A stretch of 18,750 bases of DNA from assembly GCA_002469865.1 (NCBI GenBank), contig DKOD01000005.1:1-18750 (forward strand), written 5' to 3'. A program made the position numbers and the translations under genes. Below, piece by piece: positions 1 through 8,454 of this stretch. Below the pieces are notes generated by a model. That model saw nothing but the letters and a program-made list of their open reading frames with translations. It did no database searches and was not told the DNA's origin. The stretch's first letter is position 1. The number at the start of each line of letters is the position of its first letter. This DNA is from Alphaproteobacteria bacterium UBA7371. Its GTDB lineage: Bacteria; Pseudomonadota; Alphaproteobacteria; UBA8317.

Positions 1-2018
1 ACCAGCTTCACCTTAACTTCCTGTCCTTCTTGAACAATCTCAGATGGCTTATGGCCACGTTCTGAAGTCATTTGCGAGATATGAACAAGACCATCACGCG
101 ACCCAAAGAAGTTCACAAAAGCGCCAAATTCAACAACCTTCACAACCTTACCATCATAGATCACGCCCACTTCAGGCTCCATGGTGATGCCTTCAATCCG
201 CTTACGTGCTGCATCAATAGATGCACCATCTGATGAGGCGATCTTAACCGTACCATCATCGGAAATGTCGATCTTTGCGCCGGTGGTTTCAACAATGTCA
301 CGAATGACCTTACCACCAGTACCAATCACTTCACGGATCTTATCCACTGGAATATTCATCACCTCAATACGCGGTGCATGAACAGAAAATTCATTGGCAG
401 AGGTCCGGGCTTTCGCCATTTCGCCGAGAATATGCATGCGGCCATCCTTGGCCTGGGCCAAAGCTTGCTGCATGATTTCTTCGGTGATGCCGGCAATCTT
501 AATATCCATTTGCAAGCTGGTGACGCCTTCTTCGGTGCCAGCAACCTTAAAGTCCATGTCACCAAGATGATCTTCATCACCCAGGATGTCGGACAAAACC
601 GCAAACCGATCATCTTCTTTGATGAGGCCCATGGCAATACCAGCCACTGGGCGCTTCAAGGGCACACCGGCATCCAGCATGGACAAAGAGCCACCACAAA
701 CAGTGGCCATGGAAGATGAGCCATTGGATTCGGTGATCTCAGACACAACCCGCAAGGTGTAAGGAAACTCGTCAGCTGCCGGCAGCACAGCATTCAGGGC
801 ACGCCAGGCAAGCTTGCCATGGCCGATTTCGCGGCGGCCTGGGCTGCCCACACGACCGGTCTCACCAACAGAAAATGGTGGGAAATTGTAATGCAGCAAG
901 AAACGCTGCTTATGACCACCATCAAGACCATCAATGGTCTGCTCATCATCACCGGTGCCCAATGTGGTGACACAAATGGATTGGGTTTCACCCCGGGTGA
1001 ATAATGCAGAACCATGGGTCCTAGGCAGAATGCCGGTTTCGCAAACAATCGGGCGCACGGTCACAAGGTCACGACCATCAATCCGGGTGCCCTTATCAAG
1101 AATGTCGTTGCGGACAATATCTGCTTCCAATTCCTTAAAAGCATCTTTCACAAGAACCGCATCGGTTTCGTCATCGGCAAGTGCTTCAGCCATTTTGGCT
1201 TTTGCACCAGCCACTTTTTCCTGGCGTGCAACCTTATCCTTGGTGGAAAACGCATCGCGCAAATCATCGGCAATGATGCCGGCAATTTTTTCTTTGATTT
1301 CTGCGATTGGTGGAGGCGTAACCTTCCACGGCTCTTTGCCAGCTTCCTCAGCAAGGTCAATGATCATGTCAATCACCGGTTGCATTTGCTGGTGGCCAAA
1401 AGTCACCGCACCGAGCATTTGCGCCTCAGAAAGCTCCTTGGCCTCGGATTCCACCATCATCACTGCCTCGGCAGTACCTGCAACCACAAGGTCCAGATCA
1501 CTCGATGGAATATCATCATAAAGTGGGTTCAGGATGTATTCACCATCTTTGAAACCCACACGGGCACCACCAATGGGGCCCATGAATGGGACGCCAGATA
1601 TGGTCAGGGCGGCAGAGGCTGCCACCAGAGACAAAATATCCGGGTCATTTTCATTATCGAAGGACATGACGGTGCAAATGACCTGCACCTCATTGCGAAA
1701 ACCTTCAAAGAAAAGGGGGCGGATGGGACGGTCAATGAGACGTGAGGTCAATGTCTCACGCTCGGATGGACGGCCTTCACGCTTAAAAAAGCCACCGGGG
1801 ATACGGCCGGCGGCATAGGTACGTTCTTGGTAATTCACGGTGAGTGGGAAGAAGTCCTGACCTGGCTTTGCTTCCTTAGCGGCCACAATGGTGGCCAAGA
1901 CAGAGGTTTCGCCATAGGTGGCCAAAACGGCGCCATCGGCTTGGCGGGCAATTTTGCCCGTTTCGAGCCGAAGGGTACGTCCACCCCAGGTCAGCTCCTT
2001 AACGTGATGATCAAACAT
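1..2018 (-). CDS. pnp: Polyribonucleotide nucleotidyltransferase (PNPase), 3' end cut by window
   Basis: PNPase degrades RNA 3'-to-5' by phosphorolysis and is a core part of the bacterial mRNA-decay machinery. The ATG at 2018 opens with MFDHHVKELTWGGRTL, the normal family start, and 672 codons are visible. The two RNase PH folds are present: the first includes FFPLTVNYQERTYAAGRIPGG-type sequence (about residues 60-80), the second carries FTRGETQ and the metal-binding GDEDHLGDMDFK motif around residues 480-491. A KH domain with a GTGG loop follows near residue 565. An S1 domain begins near 620 (GAFVNFFGSRDGLVHISQM) and is interrupted by the window edge, so the last few dozen residues and the stop are missing. 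I followed the frame through the regions checked and saw no break. It lies 86 nt after rpsO, the conserved rpsO-pnp pairing. Confidence 0.98.
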   Translation of the reverse strand, partial: MFDHHVKELTWGGRTLRLETGKIARQADGAVLATYGETSVLATIVAAKEAKPGQDFFPLTVNYQERTYAAGRIPGGFFKREGRPSERETLTSRLIDRPIRPLFFEGFRNEVQVICTVMSFDNENDPDILSLVAASAALTISGVPFMGPIGGARVGFKDGEYILNPLYDDIPSSDLDLVVAGTAEAVMMVESEAKELSEAQMLGAVTFGHQQMQPVIDMIIDLAEEAGKEPWKVTPPPIAEIKEKIAGIIADDLRDAFSTKDKVARQEKVAGAKAKMAEALADDETDAVLVKDAFKELEADIVRNDILDKGTRIDGRDLVTVRPIVCETGILPRTHGSALFTRGETQSICVTTLGTGDDEQTIDGLDGGHKQRFLLHYNFPPFSVGETGRVGSPGRREIGHGKLAWRALNAVLPAADEFPYTLRVVSEITESNGSSSMATVCGGSLSMLDAGVPLKRPVAGIAMGLIKEDDRFAVLSDILGDEDHLGDMDFKVAGTEEGVTSLQMDIKIAGITEEIMQQALAQAKDGRMHILGEMAKARTSANEFSVHAPRIEVMNIPVDKIREVIGTGGKVIRDIVETTGAKIDISDDGTVKIASSDGASIDAARKRIEGITMEPEVGVIYDGKVVKVVEFGAFVNFFGSRDGLVHISQMTSERGHKPSEIVQEGQEVKVKL

Positions 2019-2051
2019 GCAAATATATTTCCTAGCGTCATGTATATGGAT

Positions 2052-2078
2052 CAAGCCGGCGGCCCACCCGCCGGCTTG
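2052..2078 (-). promoter_or_regulatory. rpsO-pnp intergenic hairpin, possible RNase III site
   Basis: A perfect 11-bp, GC-rich stem (CAAGCCGGCGG paired with CCGCCGGCTTG) closes a 5-nt loop in the 86-nt spacer between rpsO and pnp. On the transcribed strand it is followed by ATCCATATACATG rather than a U-tract, so it does not look like a full intrinsic terminator. In E. coli a stem-loop in the same spacer is cut by RNase III and mediates PNPase autoregulation; a matching role here is inferred from position and shape only. It could also act as a weak terminator or a 3'-end stabiliser for rpsO mRNA. Confidence 0.7.
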
Positions 2079-2104
2079 TATGTCTCAACAAAGCTGTTGG
2101 GGCG

Positions 2105-2374
2105 TCAGCGACGGATGCCCAGGCGCTTAATAAGTTCGGCGTAACGCTCATGTTCCTGGACCTTCACATAATCCAGGAGACGGCGGCGCTGGTTAACCAG
2201 CTTAATAAGACCACGGCGGGAATGGTTGTCCTTGGCATGGGTCTTAAAATGTGCGGTGAGGTTGTTGATCCGCTCGGTGAGAATAGCCACCTGCACCTCA
2301 GGTGAACCTGTGTCACCATCTTTGGTGGCGAATTCTTTAATAACTTCTTGCTTGCGCTCGGCGCTAATCGACAT
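2105..2374 (-). CDS. rpsO: 30S ribosomal protein S15
   Basis: This 89-residue protein has exactly the usual length of S15, which binds 16S rRNA in the platform of the small subunit. The signature stretches DTGSPEVQVAILTERI, HAKDNHSRRGL and the C-terminal LIKRLGIRR are all present. The ATG at 2374 was chosen over a longer upstream reading because it gives MSISAERKQEV, the family N-terminus, and has GGAGAA 7 nt before it. The start lies inside the end of truB (11-nt overlap), which suggests coupled translation. S15 is known in several bacteria to repress its own translation; no specific leader structure can be assigned here because the upstream sequence is truB coding sequence. Confidence 0.99.
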   Translation of the reverse strand: MSISAERKQEVIKEFATKDGDTGSPEVQVAILTERINNLTAHFKTHAKDNHSRRGLIKLVNQRRRLLDYVKVQEHERYAELIKRLGIRR

Positions 2375-3290
2375 TTTTCTTTTCTCCGACATCAAGGTTA
2401 AACTTTGTTTTGGGGCGGAACATGCCTGAAGCCAGATGACCAAGTGCCAAAGGGGCCCCATTGGCCCTGACCAGCATTTCACCATCTGGGGTGTCCTGAT
2501 TTCCAACCCGGATGGTTTGACCATTGGCCACTTGCCATCCTTGCCGCCCATCAAGTTCGAGAACCGGGATGTCGTCCAGAACCGTCTCGAGGGGCAGTAC
2601 GCCCGAAAGCGCGGCGCCCTTATGGACGATTTCCTCCAACTTTTCCAGTCCTAAGGCATCGGATTGGACAAATCCGGCCGTTTTTGTTCGGCGCAGAAAA
2701 CGCACATGGCCAAGACCCCCCAAGCGGCGCGCGATATCTTCGGCCAACACCCGAACATAAAGGCCCTTGCCGCAGGTCACCTCCAGCAGAGGGCCCTGGT
2801 CGGTTTCCCCCAGCTTTTTTAATTCATGGACCTCAACATCCCTGGCGGCCAATTCAAATTCTTCCCCTGCCCGGGCGCGGTCATAGGCACGCTTGCCCTG
2901 CTCCATGATGGCAGAATAACGCGGGGGCACCTGGCTGATACGCCCGGTGAATTCCCCCAAAATACCCTCAATATCATCACGACTTGGCCTGTGGTCCGAC
3001 AGGCCGATGACCGAACCCTCCAAATCCCCGGTATCACGCTGTTCGCCAAATCCGATCACAAATTGATAGGTTTTTGGGGCGTCCATGATCCTACTGATCA
3101 ATTTTGTCGCCTCACCCAGGCCCACAACCAAAAGCCCCTCGGCAAGAGGATCAAGGGTTCCGGCATGACCTGCCTTACGGGCATCAAGGATGCGTTGCAC
3201 CCGACCAAGCGCCGGGGTGGAGCCTAAACCCCTTGGTTTGTCCAAAACCACCCAGCCATGAACATCACGCCCACGACGCCGGCGGCCCAT
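2364..3290 (-). CDS. truB: tRNA pseudouridine(55) synthase TruB
   Basis: TruB converts U55 in the T-loop of tRNAs to pseudouridine. The 308-residue product has the catalytic motif GHAGTLDPLAEGLL with the nucleophilic Asp at residue 47, the preceding LDKPRG motif at 16-21, and the CGKGLYVRVLAEDIARRLG segment typical of the family. The C-terminal 60 residues (from about 250) form the small TruB C-terminal region. The normal DKPxGxTS box reads DKPRGLGSTP here, a mild deviation with a shifted Ser-Thr. The ATG at 3290 is preceded by GGAAAG at 8 nt. The gene begins 2 nt after the rbfA stop and ends 11 nt inside rpsO. Confidence 0.98.
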   Translation of the reverse strand: MGRRRRGRDVHGWVVLDKPRGLGSTPALGRVQRILDARKAGHAGTLDPLAEGLLVVGLGEATKLISRIMDAPKTYQFVIGFGEQRDTGDLEGSVIGLSDHRPSRDDIEGILGEFTGRISQVPPRYSAIMEQGKRAYDRARAGEEFELAARDVEVHELKKLGETDQGPLLEVTCGKGLYVRVLAEDIARRLGGLGHVRFLRRTKTAGFVQSDALGLEKLEEIVHKGAALSGVLPLETVLDDIPVLELDGRQGWQVANGQTIRVGNQDTPDGEMLVRANGAPLALGHLASGMFRPKTKFNLDVGEKKNVD

Positions 3291-3292
3291 CG

Positions 3293-3652
3293 TTAAGACT
3301 TTCCGGCGAGCAATTGTCCGATACGGTCAGCCTCGTCAAAGCTGCCATCGGCGGCAAAGTGAAGATCGGTGGCGAATTTCAGCCGCACGGACCGGGCGAC
3401 TTTGCCCTTCAATTGGTGGCGCATGCGGTTTAAGGCAGCCACCGCTTCTGCCGTCTCCACCTGTCCATGGGCTGCCACATAAACCTGCGCATGACGCAAA
3501 TCTGGGGATGGGCGCACCTCAGAAATCAACACATTTCCCCGGGTCAAAATGGGTTCCTCATGCAGGTCGCCCCGCATCAGCAATTCACCAAGCACGCGCT
3601 TGATCAATTCACCAACCCGGAGCTGTCGCTGACTTGGACCCTTGGGGTTCAT
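3293..3652 (-). CDS. rbfA: 30S ribosome-binding factor RbfA
   Basis: RbfA binds the immature 30S subunit near helix 1 of 16S rRNA and is needed for late assembly and growth in the cold. The 119-residue product matches family length. It shows the RVGELIKRVLGELL N-terminal helix, the conserved SEVRPSPDLRHAQVYV core, and the R-L-KFATDLHF segment of the single KH-like fold. The ATG at 3652 has GAGGA 8 nt upstream, and that Shine-Dalgarno overlaps the infB stop, so translation is probably linked to IF2. The infB-rbfA-truB order is widely conserved. Confidence 0.97.
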   Translation of the reverse strand: MNPKGPSQRQLRVGELIKRVLGELLMRGDLHEEPILTRGNVLISEVRPSPDLRHAQVYVAAHGQVETAEAVAALNRMRHQLKGKVARSVRLKFATDLHFAADGSFDEADRIGQLLAGKS

Positions 3653-3663
3653 GGCGTCATTCC

Positions 3664-6246
3664 TCAGGCGTCGAGTGTCCTGGCGATTGTCTCAACCTCA
3701 TAGATTTCGATCACATCCCCAACCTGGATATCCTGATAGTTTTCAAAGGCCATCCCACATTCCTGACCAGCATGAACCTCCTTCACCTCATCTTTAAAAC
3801 GACGCAATGTGGAGAGTGTGCCCTCATGGATCACCACGGAATCACGGATCAGGCGGACCTTAGCAGACCGTTTGGCCATGCCCTCTGAAATCCGGCAACC
3901 CGCCACCCTACCGGTTTTGGTGATGTTGAATACCTGCAGAATTTCTGCATTGCCGAGGAAGGTTTCCCGCAATGTTGGCGCGAGCATGCCCTCCATGACT
4001 GCCTTGATGTCATCAACCAGGTCATAGATCACGTTGTAATAACGAATTTCCACCTGATCCCGCTCAGCCATTTGTCGGGCCGGCGCATTGGCCCGCACGT
4101 TAAAGGCAAGAATGGGCGCATCAGAAGCGCTACAGAGCGTCACATCGGATTCCGTGACGCCACCCACACCGGCATGGAGAACCCGCACGGCAACTTCATC
4201 CGTGCCCATTTTTTCCAATGCCGCAATGATCGCTTCCGAAGAACCCTGAACATCGGCCTTCACAAGCACCGGCACTTCCTTGCGTTCGCCTTCTTTGAGC
4301 TGACTCATCAACTGATCAAGGGATTTGGCCACGGGCGTGTTGATCCGGTCACGTTCTTTGCGCTGGCGGTATTCAACGATCTCCCGTGCCCGACCTTCGC
4401 TATCGACCACGGTGAATTCATCGCCGGCACTGGGTGCTTGGTTGAGACCAAGCAATTCCACAGGCTCCGATGGCCCCGCTTCTTCGACGCGTGCACCATT
4501 ATCTGCCACCAAAGCACGAACCTTACCCCAGGCAGCACCAGCAACCACAATATCACCGGTACGCAGGGTACCGCTTTGGATCAGCATGGTGCCGACGGCA
4601 CCACGACCACGATCCAGCTGGGCTTCCACCACCACTCCTCGGGCTGGGCGATCGGGGTTGGAGCGCAATTCCAGCAATTCTGCTTGCAACAACACAGCCT
4701 CTTCCAATTTGTCCAAACCCTGGCGCTTGAGGGCAGAGATTTCCACATCAAGGATCTCGCCCCCTATGGATTCCACGTATATTTCATGCTGAAGCAATTC
4801 ATTGCGCACGCGGCTTGGGTCCGCATCGGGCTTATCCATCTTATTGATGGCCACAATCACAGGCACCCCGGCGGCCTTCGCATGGGAAATCGCCTCAATA
4901 GTTTGAGGCATCACACCATCATCCGCAGCCACCACCAAAATCACGATGTCTGTAACCTTCGCACCCCGGGCACGCATGGAGGTAAAGGCTGCATGGCCAG
5001 GTGTGTCGATGAAGGTAATCCGATCGCCCCCATCGGTCTCCACTTGATAGGCACCGATATGCTGGGTGATGCCACCGGCTTCGCGGGCAACAACTGCCGT
5101 TTCGCGAAGCGCGTCCAACAAGGATGTTTTGCCATGGTCCACATGACCCATGACCGTCACAATAGGTGCACGTGGGTAAAGATCACCATCTTCTTCCACT
5201 TCCGCCTGGAGGCCTTCTTCCACATCGGAATCGGCAACCAACTTCACCCGGTGCCCCATGGTCTCCGCAATCAATTGGGCGGTTTCATTGTCAATCACCT
5301 GATTGATGGTTGCCATCACGCCCAGCTTCATCAATTCACGGATCACGTCTGCCGCACGTTCAGCCATGCGGTTGGCAAGTTCCTGAACAGTGATAACCTC
5401 TGGGATCACCACATCCCGGGTAACCTTTTGGCGGGGCTCGTTGGATATTTGCTTTTTCTGCTGACGCTCACGCTGGCGCCGCATGGCGGCCATGGAACGC
5501 TGACGCTCACCATCATCATTGAAGGCGTTGGTCACTGATAACTTACGCTGACGCTGCCTTGGTTCAACCTTGCGTGATGGGGTGGCTTTTGCTTCCTCAT
5601 CATCCCGGGCTTTGGTTTTGTTTCGTGGCGCCTGACTTGGGGCAAGGGCAACGGGGTCTGGGATCACATCTGCTGGCGGGGTAATATCCGGGCTGCGGGG
5701 GGCGCGTGGTTTTGCGGCTTGGCTCAGGGGCGCTTCGGCTTTACGCACAGAATCGGGGCCAGAACGCCGTGCTGGTCGCTCGTCTTTTGGCTCAGCTTCT
5801 TGTTGCTCTGCCTTAGCCTGCTTTGCTTTTTCAGCTTCCGCGGCTGCGCGCGCGGCCGCTTCTTCCTCTTCACGAATGCGCTTGGCTTCCAGCTCTGAGG
5901 CCTTTGCCTCACGATCCTTGGCCTCTGCGTTACGGCGGGCATCATTGGCCTGCTGCAAACGTTCCAAAGCAGAACTGCCACCGCCGGTCTTTGATTTTTC
6001 AAGAACCTTTTGGCGGGTTTCCCATTCCTGCTTGGTTAACCCACCAGGATATGTCTTCTGGGCGGCCTGTTGGTCGCGATTGCCTGCGGGCTCGCCGGGT
6101 GTGACCACTTTTTTTCGTTTGCGCTGGACCACAACGGTTGAAGCGCCGGAACCGCCGCGTGCACCGCCACCGCCAGAACCAGGGCGCAGCGACAAAGTCT
6201 TGCGCGCACCAGATTTGGCAATGTTCTTTTCATCATCATCACTCAT
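3664..6246 (-). CDS. infB: Translation initiation factor IF-2
   Basis: IF2 is the GTPase that brings fMet-tRNA to the 30S subunit and promotes 50S joining. The 860-residue protein has a long low-complexity N-terminus: a Gly/Arg-rich start (residues 20-37), an Ala/Glu/Lys-rich probable coiled coil (about 100-150) and a Pro/Arg-rich linker to about 270. An IF2-N-type segment follows (about 283-335). The GTPase motifs are complete: GHVDHGKT at 367-374, GGITQHIG at 391-398, DTPGH at 414-418, NKMD at 468-471 and SAL at 504-506. Domains II, III and the C-terminal fMet-tRNA-binding region fill the rest. The ATG overlaps the stop of the upstream ylxR-L7Ae gene as ATGA, implying translational coupling. 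Confidence 0.99.
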   Translation of the reverse strand: MSDDDEKNIAKSGARKTLSLRPGSGGGGARGGSGASTVVVQRKRKKVVTPGEPAGNRDQQAAQKTYPGGLTKQEWETRQKVLEKSKTGGGSSALERLQQANDARRNAEAKDREAKASELEAKRIREEEEAAARAAAEAEKAKQAKAEQQEAEPKDERPARRSGPDSVRKAEAPLSQAAKPRAPRSPDITPPADVIPDPVALAPSQAPRNKTKARDDEEAKATPSRKVEPRQRQRKLSVTNAFNDDGERQRSMAAMRRQRERQQKKQISNEPRQKVTRDVVIPEVITVQELANRMAERAADVIRELMKLGVMATINQVIDNETAQLIAETMGHRVKLVADSDVEEGLQAEVEEDGDLYPRAPIVTVMGHVDHGKTSLLDALRETAVVAREAGGITQHIGAYQVETDGGDRITFIDTPGHAAFTSMRARGAKVTDIVILVVAADDGVMPQTIEAISHAKAAGVPVIVAINKMDKPDADPSRVRNELLQHEIYVESIGGEILDVEISALKRQGLDKLEEAVLLQAELLELRSNPDRPARGVVVEAQLDRGRGAVGTMLIQSGTLRTGDIVVAGAAWGKVRALVADNGARVEEAGPSEPVELLGLNQAPSAGDEFTVVDSEGRAREIVEYRQRKERDRINTPVAKSLDQLMSQLKEGERKEVPVLVKADVQGSSEAIIAALEKMGTDEVAVRVLHAGVGGVTESDVTLCSASDAPILAFNVRANAPARQMAERDQVEIRYYNVIYDLVDDIKAVMEGMLAPTLRETFLGNAEILQVFNITKTGRVAGCRISEGMAKRSAKVRLIRDSVVIHEGTLSTLRRFKDEVKEVHAGQECGMAFENYQDIQVGDVIEIYEVETIARTLDA

Positions 6247-6914
6247 ATTTGTCGTTCCAGCCTGTCTTTCAAAAATTCTTGGTCCATGGCCCCATTCAGG
6301 GCCTCGAGACGGGCAACTTCCCCGTAGATCTGCGTTGTGAGGCGTGAAGAGGTCAACCCCACATGCACCACATGTTCCTCACCCAGGCATGATGCAAGCG
6401 ATGCGGAATCAAAATGGCGCAACACCGGAACATCCCTGTCCAAAGATCTGAGCTTCCTCAGCCCATCCTCCGCGCCATCGCTGGCATGGAAGAAAATTTC
6501 GTAGGGCCCACCGGCTTTGAGCTTGTGAAAACCCTGCACCAGCAGCCCAGCTTTGCGTGCCATTCCCAGAAGGGACAAAACACGTTGGCGCAAAAGCTCT
6601 GCAATCGCTTGCACCTCGCTTGGCGCCATGGCCGGCATGTCGCGGGCAAGTCGGGGTGCTTTTGTGGCCATATTTGGCAGGCAACCAGCATGCACCCAAT
6701 AACCCCGCCCTGGCAACTTTTGGGCCAAATCAGCAACCAAACCCTTCTCAGCTGTTGGTTTGGCCACCATGCGTATCATCACGGCCGGTTGATCATGACC
6801 AGCGCAAATGATGCAGCGCCGACTTCCGGCCTCTTTCTCAGGCTTGCTGATGGGTTCAGGCCTCCTCTTCCTCCGCCAATTCTTCTGCGTCGGCCGCCTC
6901 AACACTTGCAACAT
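6243..6914 (-). CDS. ylxR: YlxR (DUF448)-L7Ae fusion RNA-binding protein; start uncertain
   Basis: The N-terminal half is a YlxR/DUF448 domain: RRCIICAGHDQP with two cysteines (34 and 37 from this start), IRMVAKP, and LPGRGYWVHAGC. The C-terminal half (from about residue 110, RVLSLLGMARKAGLLVQGF then HASDGAEDGLRKL) resembles the L7Ae/YlxQ kink-turn RNA-binding family. Firmicutes encode these as separate genes between nusA and infB; fused forms are usual in Alphaproteobacteria. YlxR has been linked to RNase P in Bacillus; the role of the fusion is not established here. The start is not settled. Every in-frame ATG, GTG or TTG lies inside nusA, and the first residues from those starts are an Arg-rich shadow of the acidic NusA tail. 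An AUC at 6851 with a perfect AGGAGG may be the true start (202 residues). The stop overlaps infB by 4 nt. Confidence 0.9.
   Translation of the reverse strand: MLQVLRRPTQKNWRRKRRPEPISKPEKEAGSRRCIICAGHDQPAVMIRMVAKPTAEKGLVADLAQKLPGRGYWVHAGCLPNMATKAPRLARDMPAMAPSEVQAIAELLRQRVLSLLGMARKAGLLVQGFHKLKAGGPYEIFFHASDGAEDGLRKLRSLDRDVPVLRHFDSASLASCLGEEHVVHVGLTSSRLTTQIYGEVARLEALNGAMDQEFLKDRLERQI
6849..6866 (-). promoter_or_regulatory. AGGAGG Shine-Dalgarno plus candidate AUC start of ylxR-L7Ae
   Basis: On the minus strand AGGAGG (6866-6861) is followed by nine bases and then an in-frame ATC (6851-6849). Starting there gives (M)SKPEKEAGSRRCIIC, the expected short lead-in to the first YlxR motif. Part of the AGGAGG also encodes the Glu-rich end of NusA, so it could be coincidental. 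No ATG, GTG, TTG or CTG occurs in frame between the TTG at 6902 and the GTG that lies beyond the conserved cysteines. Confidence 0.45.
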
Positions 6915-8454
6915 AGGCTTCAAGGTCATCCTCGGTCATCCAACCCATCGCAATACGCGCCCTGATCACCAACATCTCCGCATCTGCCAAATCGAGCATG
7001 CCGCCAAGAATCGGTGGCTCACCATCTTCCCCGGTTGCCAATTCTTCTGCCACCAGGCCTGCAAAATCCTCCAGGCTCTTAATGTCGGCCCCCACCAAGG
7101 CCAACAACATGGTTCCAGACAGGCCCTCAAATGCAACCAGATCCTCAGAAGCGCCAGCTTCCCTGGCTTCTTCACGGCGCTGGTTTTCAACTTCATCAAG
7201 GTAATTGCGGGCCCGTTCCTGCAGGGCCTCGGCCAATTCCTCGTCGAACCCATCGATGGCCGCAATTTCTTCCGGCGCCACATAGGCCACTTCCTCAATA
7301 TCGGTGAAGCCCTCGGAGGCCAAAAGCTGGGCAACCATTTCATCAACATCCAGGGCATCGGTGAACAATTCGGTGCGCTGTCGGAATTCTTCCTGGCGTC
7401 GTTCGGATTCTTCTTGTTCGGTGAGGATATCAATTTCCCAACCGGTCAGTTGGCTGGCCAAACGAACATTCTGGCCACCACGCCCAATGGCGATGGAGAG
7501 ATTGTCGTCGGGGACCACCACTTCCATGCGGCCGGCATCCTCGTCCATAACCACCTTGGCAACATCGGCCGGGGCCAGGGCATTCACAATGAAACTGGCG
7601 GTGTCCTCGGTCCAATTGATGATGTCAATTTTCTCGCCCTGCAATTCGTTCACAACGGCCTGAACCCTTGAACCACGCATACCCACGCAAGCCCCCACAG
7701 GGTCGATGGAACTATCACGTGACAATACCGCAATCTTGGCCCGACTGCCGGAATCCCGGGCAACCGCCTTGACCTCAATGATGCCCTCATAGATTTCAGG
7801 GACTTCCATGGCAAACAATTTGGACATGAATTCAGGCGCAGTCCGTGACAAGAAGATCTGGTGGCCGCGGCCCTCATTTGTGACCTTATTAATGATGGCA
7901 CGGAAGCGGTCGCCAACCCGGAATACCTCCCGACGGATCAATTGCTCCCGGCGGCAAATAGCTTCGGCCCGACCAAGGTCCACAATGACATGGCCATATT
8001 CTACCCGGCGGACAACGCCATTGATCACCTCTCCAACGCGGTCTTTAAATTCTTCATATTGACGCTCACGCTCGGCATCACGAACCCTTTGCACAATAAC
8101 CTGCTTGGCCGATTGCGCGGCGATCCGGCCAAAGTCCAACGGCGGCAGTTCCTGAATAATAAAACCACCCACATCGAGATCTGGATGGGTTTTGCGGGCA
8201 TCTTCCAAAAGAATTTGCTGGGCGGGGTTTTCCACCTCATCCACAACCTCGGTGAAACGCTGCAAGGCAATGGAGCCGTTTTTCTCATCAATTTTGGCAC
8301 GGATGTCGTTCTCCACACCATAACGTGAACGGGCTGCGCGCTGAATGGCCTCTTCCAAGGCCTCAATCACGATGGCTTTATCAATGGACTTTTCCCGTGC
8401 GACCGCGTCAGCGATCTGCAAAAGCTCCAACCTATTGGCGCCAACCATGCTCAT
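6856..8454 (-). CDS. nusA: Transcription termination/antitermination factor NusA
   Basis: NusA binds RNA polymerase near the RNA exit channel and controls pausing, termination and antitermination. The 532-residue protein shows the N-terminal polymerase-binding domain (about 1-130, starting NRLELLQIADAVAREK), an S1 domain (about 138-204), KH1 with the GMRG loop at 258-261 and KH2 with GRGG at 324-327. Beyond about 360 come acidic helical repeats of the Alphaproteobacterial long-NusA type, ending in a strongly acidic tail (AEELAEEEEA). The ATG at 8454 overlaps the rimP stop as ATGA and has GGAG upstream; a second ATG two codons in cannot be excluded. The gene's 3' end may overlap the start of the next gene. 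Confidence 0.98.
   Translation of the reverse strand: MSMVGANRLELLQIADAVAREKSIDKAIVIEALEEAIQRAARSRYGVENDIRAKIDEKNGSIALQRFTEVVDEVENPAQQILLEDARKTHPDLDVGGFIIQELPPLDFGRIAAQSAKQVIVQRVRDAERERQYEEFKDRVGEVINGVVRRVEYGHVIVDLGRAEAICRREQLIRREVFRVGDRFRAIINKVTNEGRGHQIFLSRTAPEFMSKLFAMEVPEIYEGIIEVKAVARDSGSRAKIAVLSRDSSIDPVGACVGMRGSRVQAVVNELQGEKIDIINWTEDTASFIVNALAPADVAKVVMDEDAGRMEVVVPDDNLSIAIGRGGQNVRLASQLTGWEIDILTEQEESERRQEEFRQRTELFTDALDVDEMVAQLLASEGFTDIEEVAYVAPEEIAAIDGFDEELAEALQERARNYLDEVENQRREEAREAGASEDLVAFEGLSGTMLLALVGADIKSLEDFAGLVAEELATGEDGEPPILGGMLDLADAEMLVIRARIAMGWMTEDDLEAYVASVEAADAEELAEEEEA

Noticed and set aside
1014..1745. 243-codon plus-strand open frame opposite pnp
   Set aside because: Antisense shadow of the RNase PH coding region; no domain-like pattern and no gene on that strand nearby.
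2375..2554. N-terminal extension of S15 to a 149-residue protein
   Set aside because: The extra residues overlap truB, are unconserved, and the internal ATG at 2374 gives the exact 89-residue family length with a good Shine-Dalgarno.
5470..5500. Internal IF2-beta-type start at Met252 or Met255
   Set aside because: No convincing Shine-Dalgarno at a suitable distance; cannot be supported from sequence alone.
4072..5538. 488-codon open frame on the plus strand opposite infB
   Set aside because: It is antisense to a complete IF2 with all GTPase motifs; its product is His/Gly-rich, has no recognisable motif, and arises from codon bias of infB.
6808..7671. 287-codon plus-strand open frame opposite nusA
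   Set aside because: Antisense to the conserved KH and acidic regions of NusA; product has no family features.
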